Source: Lophius americanus
Lineage: Eukaryota > Chordata > Actinopteri > Lophiiformes > Lophiidae
Assembly: GCA_037951165.1 (NCBI GenBank)
Contig: JBBDHG010000014.1
Location: 22,341,001 to 22,405,000, forward strand
Reading direction: 5' to 3'
DNA length: 64,000 nucleotides
Shown here: piece by piece, positions 57,607 through 64,000 of the stretch
Layout: each line of letters begins with the position of its first letter
How positions within the stretch are numbered: the first letter of the stretch is position 1
Program-made: the position numbers and the translations under genes
Notes under the pieces: model-generated
The model's database searches: none
What the model saw: the letters and a program-made list of their open reading frames with translations, nothing else
Told to the model about the DNA's origin: nothing

Positions 57607-60540
57607 ATTCAGAATGGAAAGATACCGTCCTTCTTAATTCTTTTACATGAGATACTGAGTGAATGAATTAAGTTTTTATTATAAATTATATATATATCTA
57701 AATATACAAAATGGATTACTCCTGTGTATAACCACAACAAAACACTCAATTTGCATCAAATGAGAGTGGAAAGAAGTAAAAACTTATCTAGTCCAACACC
57801 TTCTCTATTCATTTATAATTTTTTTCATATGCTGCCGGTTTAACTCATGACATACGTATGTGAGAAGATATATGTTAATTAATGTAGATACAAAATATGT
57901 ATATAATTACATCTCTATATATATATAATAAATTACTTACATACACATATATATCCATATAAGGCTTTAAGTCCCTACTCCACTAAACTGTTAAGTTCCT
58001 CTTAATTCATGTATTGCTCAAGTCAGACAAGGATGACTCAATGAAGATATTTATCATACTTTTTTTTATCCTCACATCTCGCCTTTTAGAGCCACAGTGA
58101 TTCAGGCTATTTTAAAATATCCGAGAACTTCAAGTTGAGTTCGATGTGAGAAAAAATTACAAACAATGTTACTTAGCTCCTGGAATGAATGCTGTTGAAA
58201 AAAAACTCCATCACATGTTTTTGTCAGTCAAATAAATGTATTTAAATGTTTTGTTGTATTGTTCATCATTTTGCTGATAAGGAAACCTGAAAATGTGGAC
58301 TTATATTATTAATTTGGCAAATCCTTCAAGCTTACTTCAAACACCCAAAGTGGTGGGAATGTATACAGAGTTATGGTTAGTCAACTTCTGTCATTCATGA
58401 GCCAAAATGCAAAATGAGTTAATGCTAATGGTCCTCCTTCTACTAGTATTAAAAACGCAGATAATTCTGAGGCAGGAGATGGAATGTAGTTGATGTGACA
58501 GGGAGATTTACTGTCAGAGGCACCACCTGGTGGTTGGGCAGTTTATTAAAGGACTTTACTGTAAAGCTTGCCCATGGGGTGCTGTACCAGCGGTGAGGCG
58601 GGGATCGGGGGTGTTACTACACCACCCAAACATGGAGAGCATCTCACTCAAAATCTGGAATAGAGTGCATGTCACACTATATAATTTTTTTTTTAAATAC
58701 TCAAAGTTATGAAATAATTACATTTGTTCATTTAATTGAAAGAAAGTGTAAGAGAAGAAATATATTAGCCACAGAATGGCTCTTCATTCTGTCACTCAGG
58801 CTGACTCCTTAACTCCACATTATTTTCCAGCGGGTGACGCTTAATTACATCTCAACGGAGTTGGATTAATAAAAGTAAGATCAATTCTGAAAACAAACTC
58901 CAACATGAACACCATCTGACTCTGAAGGAGTTAAAATAAGTCAAAGTGACATTTTGGGGAGTGAAAATCAAGGCTGTTATGTGTAACTCTGAAATGGCAG
59001 CCCCCACTTATGTGCTTTTTTTCTGCTCCAACACACTTCATTCATAAATGGGTCATTATGAGGGTTCTGCAAACCGTGGTAACACTGGAAGGTGTAAACA
59101 TCTTACAAATGTAGGGCAGGAGAACCCCAGGGCAGTGGCTGAGTAGCTGTTATGTGTCCATTCTCTACCAACCAGGGATAAAACTCACAAGTAGTGCTCT
59201 CGTTAAGCCTATTAATGTCGGATTAACTCCTACTTTAAGACACCTTCGACAAACATCTTGTTTGAAATGTGCCTAGATAAGATAGAACTTTATTAAGAAA
59301 AATGGAGATGTACACAGTAAATTCTCAAGGTCCACCTCTAAATAAACTTCTCGTCTATTACCTATAGATCATATCGTCTATCAGTTGAAAATGTTGTAAT
59401 GTTTGCCTCACGTTCATATAGAGGTCTCCGTTTTTATGCAGTTGCCTGGATGGACAAACACTGGCTACGAAGAAGGATTGGCGTATTTAAGTTGTTGCTA
59501 GATAACTGTTTTTTTGTTTAGACAGATGGTGGCTCATAGTTATAATTTAGTACAAGAAAGAGCAACGGCGTGCCAAACCTCGCTGGCAAAGTATACATGA
59601 AAGCTCCTGAGGTAAATGGAGGGGTCCAGCAGTTTGGTCTATGGACCTAACTCTGCCTGGCACCACAGGTCTCCTTCCCAGTGGCTGCACAAGGAAGGAG
59701 GCTGGCACCATTGGCTGAGAGCTTCGGAGCACCCTATCCCCGCCCGGACTTCGGCGCTTCCTGTGATGCTGGACCCAGAGCTCACTGTCGTCTGTCCCGG
59801 GGAGTGATCACTCCAGAACCCTGCAGCCGTGTCTGCCACAAGGGGTCAATTGGACATACCTCACCAGTTTACCTCTCAATGTTTTCAGAGTCGGGTCTTC
59901 ATATTTACTATTTTTGACTGTGAGGTTTAGAAGTTAACGGCTGAATAGAATAACCCACATTTAACTTGGCAGGTGACCGACAGCCACAAAGTAGGTAATG
60001 CTTGCTCCCCGGGGGTTAACATGTCTTTCAGACACTGTGCAGGGCATTGGGGATTTTTTTCGGAGATATACTCCTTCTGTCGTGGTTGACATGGTATGCC
60101 TAGTTTTTACATGAAGGACACGGTGATGATATTGCTATATGTGGTTGTGTCTCTATGTGGGACACTTATGTGACTTAGGTGACTATCTTTTAATGAGTAT
60201 TTTAGTTGTAGAAGCCTGGATGCATGAGAATTTCTAACAATTCAACCAGCATAAAAATCTGAAATTATAATTATTGGATCAAATGCTCACTTTAACCTCG
60301 AACTCCAAAAATCTCGGAGTGATTTTTGACGCAATTCAATTAAAATTTGGAAGTGGAAGACCACCATAATTTCTTGAGTAGCGAGAGGTGTGCTAATGTG
60401 TAAAATAAGGTACAATCCTGAACTTCACTGTCAGATACCACTACATTTTTAACTTTTAACTTTAAAGTGTGTTTGATCATTCAAAACCAAGCAAACTTTT
60501 TTCACAAAAATATACCTGTCTTCTTAAGGCGGTTCCTCGG
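57607..60540. other. Intergenic, mostly without recognisable features
   Basis: 59560-59860 is GC-richer than its surroundings and open on both strands over 190-240 bases, without a family signature. The fragment at 60045-60110 (gggcattggggattttttt, then tgtcgtggttgac) resembles the outer end of repeat family B. Confidence 0.4.
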
Positions 60541-60815
60541 TGTGGAAAAAGTGGTCCTCGGGGCTATAAATAAAGTAAGTTCCTGATATTTCTGTCGGGG
60601 CGGGGAGATCTCCTCTGAAGTCGACGCCCCGCACCCAGCATCCTGATACGTGGCTGTTTGTGGAAGCCATGGCGACCAGCAGTCAGTCAGGACTGCAGCT
60701 AGCGGATTCCTGCCCTCAACAGCTGGGAGTCTGCTGAATCTCAGCGTCTGACTTCATCAACTCGGCCTGGATGGCAGGGACTCACTGGTGTAAAGACAGC
60801 CGAAACCTCAAGGTA
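60540..60815 (+). promoter_or_regulatory. CpG-rich promoter and putative first exon of an unidentified plus-strand gene
   Basis: TATAAATA at about 60566, followed by CpG-rich sequence (cggggcggggaga, gtcgacgccccgcacc). ATG at 60669 lies in an ideal context (GCCATGG) and opens a 22-codon frame, MATSSQSGLQLADSCPQQLG..., that stops at 60735-60737. A donor-like CAAG/GTAGTT lies near 60811. In human the gene next to SPI1 is SLC39A13, transcribed away from it, so this could be its 5' end, but no slc39a13 coding exon is visible before 64000. Confidence 0.4.
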
Positions 60816-62455
60816 GTTAAAAGCAGAAAAAGGTCACAGCTATGCCACGACTTTAGTTCCGTTGTTTCACGTTTGCACCAACTTAGTGACGGTGATACTA
60901 GTTTGAGCTGTTTAACCGTTAGCACTCATTTGTAGAGGGGCGCGTGTCGAAGCTAGTCTCTGTAGCCCGGATGACGCCACATCGCTCCGAACGTTAGCTC
61001 TCTGGCTTGCAATCGCACTTTCGAGAGTTTGATTAACTTGTTCAGTGATTTATGTCGTTCCCAAATCACAGTTTTCATTCGAAGGTTAGTATCGCACATT
61101 TATTACAGTTAATGTTGCGTCTATATTTCGTGTATAGTCATGCTGCACCGCTACTGTTTGGAGTTAACTGAAACTCGAGCACTTCTGTCCTGCTAACCCA
61201 CTGGGAGAAAATGATGAGTGTCACGTTTACATAATTTAGAACATTTATAAGTAGAAACTGTTTTGCAAAAGATACATGAACTTTTCAATGCGCTTCTTAA
61301 AGAGCAGTATGTATGACGAATGTCTACAGGGAAACTTCCTGAAGAAAACAACAAGTGTCTTATGTTTTCCTTGGAAGCAAATGAAGAAAACTTAAGATCA
61401 CTGCTTAAATTGGTTTTTATAAAGGTTTTACGTTTGGAAAAATCTATAATCTGAATTCAGAGTCTGTTAGGTGTTTAATATTATTTATAAATATAAAAAG
61501 AAGATCTCCAAATCTGTATTAAGAGTTGCAAGTGTGCGTAGATTTGTTCATGTGTAAACAAATCTGTTGATGTGTAGATTTCACTGTAAGAGTTGACTGA
61601 CTGTTGTTGACTTTCACCTCTGACAGTCCAAACCAAGACATTAGTTATGGTTTCATGCTGGGCAATATGACTGAAAATCAATACCACAAGAAGAGATTGT
61701 TTCTTATCTTTGTGATTTCAAAATAATTGAAGAAAACACACAAATGAGCTATTTATGGTTATTTCTGAATATTTCAAATTAAAATCAAACCAATAATCGC
61801 CGAAATGAAAACCCCTCGTGGATAAGATCCCATTTTCGTTTTAAGGGAAGAATCAAGTTCCCTGAAAAAGTAGAAAATAAATAACTTGCGTTTCTTGCTA
61901 ACAAAATCAATTATTTTAATTTTACTTTGCATGTCTTGAAAAAAGGTTACATTTTACTTTTAGAGTATAAATCAAGATTCCTTAAACGACAGACAAAGCA
62001 TTTTTCTTCTCCTCAAATACCCTTGCAGTTATAATTTGCATTGATCTCCATCTGGTGGCTCATGCTATTTAAACTGGTGTTGTTGTACCTTCACTACTTT
62101 CTTCTTTTTCCTCCAACTAAAGGAAAATATTTTTGGACACTCTCATTTACCTGCTTCACACATTGATCTTTCATTGAACTTTCTGAAAAAAACCACAAGT
62201 CACATTGTGACGTCAATACTCAAAACAGCTTATTTTAATTTAAATGCTGCGGCACAACTAACGTCACTCAAATATGATCACCTCTTCATTATACCAAAAC
62301 CTACCTCTGGGTAAAGTTTAGAGGAGCCACGATCAATCGGCGTCAGGAGGCCTAGTTTGATCAAATTGGCCGAGCAGCCTCACTTTGAGGCAGGTTACTA
62401 GAAATTGCCGTACACCGTACCACGGCTAATAACATCTCACAAGTAAACCAAAAAA
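60816..62455. other. Intron or intergenic, no exon recognised
   Basis: No plus-strand coding exon with family signature found after the putative first exon. AT-rich, with no long repeat identified. Confidence 0.4.
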
Positions 62456-62860
62456 ATCACAAAGCTCGCAATTTATTACACCAGTGACAATAATATAAGG
62501 AATCTCTTCAACCTCAAAAATATTCGGCATCACAAGCTTCAAATTTAATCACACAGAGGAATATAGCAAGTTACGCTAACGTTAGCAGAGCGGCTAAAGT
62601 TAGCGGGAACTCAGAGCCATCCACGAGCCGCTGTAAGTATGTATCTATGCTGTCACTTATGGTTTTAAAACGGTACGACATAAAAAACTGCGGCGGAACA
62701 ACCTCAAAAGCGTTAGCCACAACAAACTTAATCAAACACTTCAAATTGAATCAGCGGAGGAACAAAGCAAGTTTAAAAGCTAATGTTAGCAGCGTGGCTG
62801 AAGCTAGCAGGAGCGCAGAGCCACCCACAAGCCCTGAAGTCTTTGAACAAAGCTAATATA
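62456..62860 (+). mobile_element. hAT-type BED zinc-finger remnant, tandem duplicate
   Basis: The frame at 62647-62856 reads DIKNCGGTTSKALATTNLIK HFKL, with the Cys, TTS-T-NLI and His pattern of a BED-type zinc finger from hAT transposases. The first Cys of the finger is missing. The preceding 62460-62640 is a diverged duplicate (caatttattacaccagtgac, then gcttcaaatttaatcacaca and gttagcagagcggctaaag). Inactive. Confidence 0.55.
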
Positions 62861-64000
62861 CAGTATGACATGTAATGGACCCAATGAGGCATACCATTAT
62901 ATTTTCACTTAGAAATGTTTAAAAAAATTGGTTTAAGGAGGGTTCATTAATTTAAAGCGATCAGAATACATGGACTTCACACAGTACAGTCAACTGTAAT
63001 CCTTCAAAATAAGAGCTCTTTAAATACATTACTCATTATGATGCAAAAAAATCAAACTATTACAATTTCATGCAAATCTGTCCTGTAGATTTCCATAAAC
63101 ACGCTTATAAACAAACAAACAACAGATAAACACACAGGAGTGAAAATATAACCCCATGGCAAACTTTCAAAGTGAATTGAAGAGCTTTTCATGACAAACC
63201 AACCCCCTGTTCAGCAGGCAGCATCCAGCACTTAATAAATGGCTGGCTTGTACGCACATTAGTGAGTTGTCGATTTGGTGTAACTCTTATTATGCTCGCT
63301 CAGGAGGCTGTAGGTCAGTAGGTAGAACTATCGTCTCCTCTGCTGTTCACATGCTGTACGGCTCTCGAGCAAGAAGCTGAAACCCAATATGTTCCCTGGG
63401 CCATTCACAGGGGCTGCCCACTGCTCCTCGTGGGATGGTTCAAATGCAAATAAATAATTTGATAATAAATAAAACTTTTTTTCTAATTGGGTTTAAGATT
63501 CGTATATCAAGAGCCAGTCTGTGTGGTTCTGATAAATATTAAGTCTAAAATAAAAATAAAAAGTTACATCAAACCAACAATAAAGCAATCATTAGACGAT
63601 TGCTTTATTGTTCAGATTGCTTTATTGTTCGTTTGCTTTATTGATCAGAGAATCGCCTACACTGCAGGTCAAACTTCTCAACAGAATGGTCTTAGGTGGG
63701 AAAACTAGTGAAAATGGCGACAGTGTAATGGACTCCTAAGGCTCTTGGGTGTTGTCCAATTCAACAAAAGAGCTTCTGTTCACACACAAATTGTTGAATA
63801 GGTTATAGCCGGTTCTAATAGAAATGTGTCAGAACACACAGGGCAGTGCAGATATGTTTTTCTGGCAAAAGGTGGCCCGACGCAATATGGGGCCAGGGGT
63901 TTTAACATTATGACTGATCTGTGTACTCTGCTAAGTCTCTTCATCCAACATTCAAACAAGAAGAATGGCCACATAGTAAAAAGTTATTTAAATGCATCCA
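62861..64000. other. Intergenic or intronic, repeats only
   Basis: A SINE-like fragment at 63295-63440 (ggaggctgtaggtcagtagg, then ggctgcccactgctcctcgt), the hairpin at 63576-63612 and a family D fragment at 63790-63925. No coding exon recognised. Confidence 0.45.
63576..63640. repeat. 15-bp hairpin plus direct repeats of ATTGCTTTATTG
   Basis: aacaataaagcaatc at 63576-63590 pairs perfectly with 63598-63612 across a 7-base loop. The right arm is then repeated directly twice (gattgctttattgttc and gtttgctttattgatc). Confidence 0.9.

Noticed and set aside
59547..59917. Overlapping open frames on both strands in a GC-richer block
   Set aside because: High GC lowers stop frequency, and no domain, splice or start evidence supports either strand.

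Overview
The window is genomic DNA of a ray-finned fish, most likely a percomorph teleost. The genes are split by GT-AG introns. Non-coding DNA is AT-rich and full of (CA)n, (TA)n and (CTT)n microsatellites, small inverted-repeat elements, tRNA-derived SINEs and L2-like LINE fragments of types common in teleosts. The two recognisable genes lie in the same order and orientation as SPI1-MYBPC3 in human. The species cannot be named from sequence alone.

Region 1 (about 1.8-36.1 kb, minus strand) is mybpc3, cardiac myosin-binding protein C. I traced 29 coding exons that join in frame for 1,099 codons, from the start codon at 36088 to the middle of the C9 fibronectin domain at 1808. The rest of C9 and the C10 Ig domain must lie beyond position 1. 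Domain order is C0, Pro/Ala/Glu linker, C1, M-motif, C2-C5 (Ig), C6-C7 (Fn3), C8 (Ig), C9 (Fn3, partial). Most exon lengths equal those of the human gene as I remember them, including two 3-base micro-exons.

The M-motif keeps the first and third phosphoserine contexts of mammalian cMyBP-C but lacks the exon that carries the middle one. The third serine sits behind a tandem CAGCAG splice acceptor. The intron between C6 and C7 holds an apparent internal promoter and alternative first exon (8147-8700). It would splice in phase to C7 and give a protein built like myosin-binding protein H (Fn-Ig-Fn-Ig). It carries one in-frame TGA. This is the most unusual item in the window.

Region 2 (36.1-42.1 kb) is intergenic. 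It contains the mybpc3 upstream region with a G-rich tract and one CpG-rich inverted-repeat element. Region 3 (42.1-46.7 kb, minus strand) is spi1 (PU.1), five coding exons, 263 residues, with an intact ETS domain. Its upstream flank clusters C/EBP-, PU.1- and GATA-type sites.

Region 4 (46.9-64 kb) has no gene I can name. It holds repeats, a CpG-rich TATA-containing stretch near 60.55-60.82 kb that looks like a promoter and first exon of a plus-strand gene, a BED zinc-finger remnant of a hAT-type transposon, and several unassigned open frames.

The two named genes are not functionally linked: one is a sarcomere protein of heart muscle, the other a myeloid transcription factor. They are neighbours by conserved synteny.
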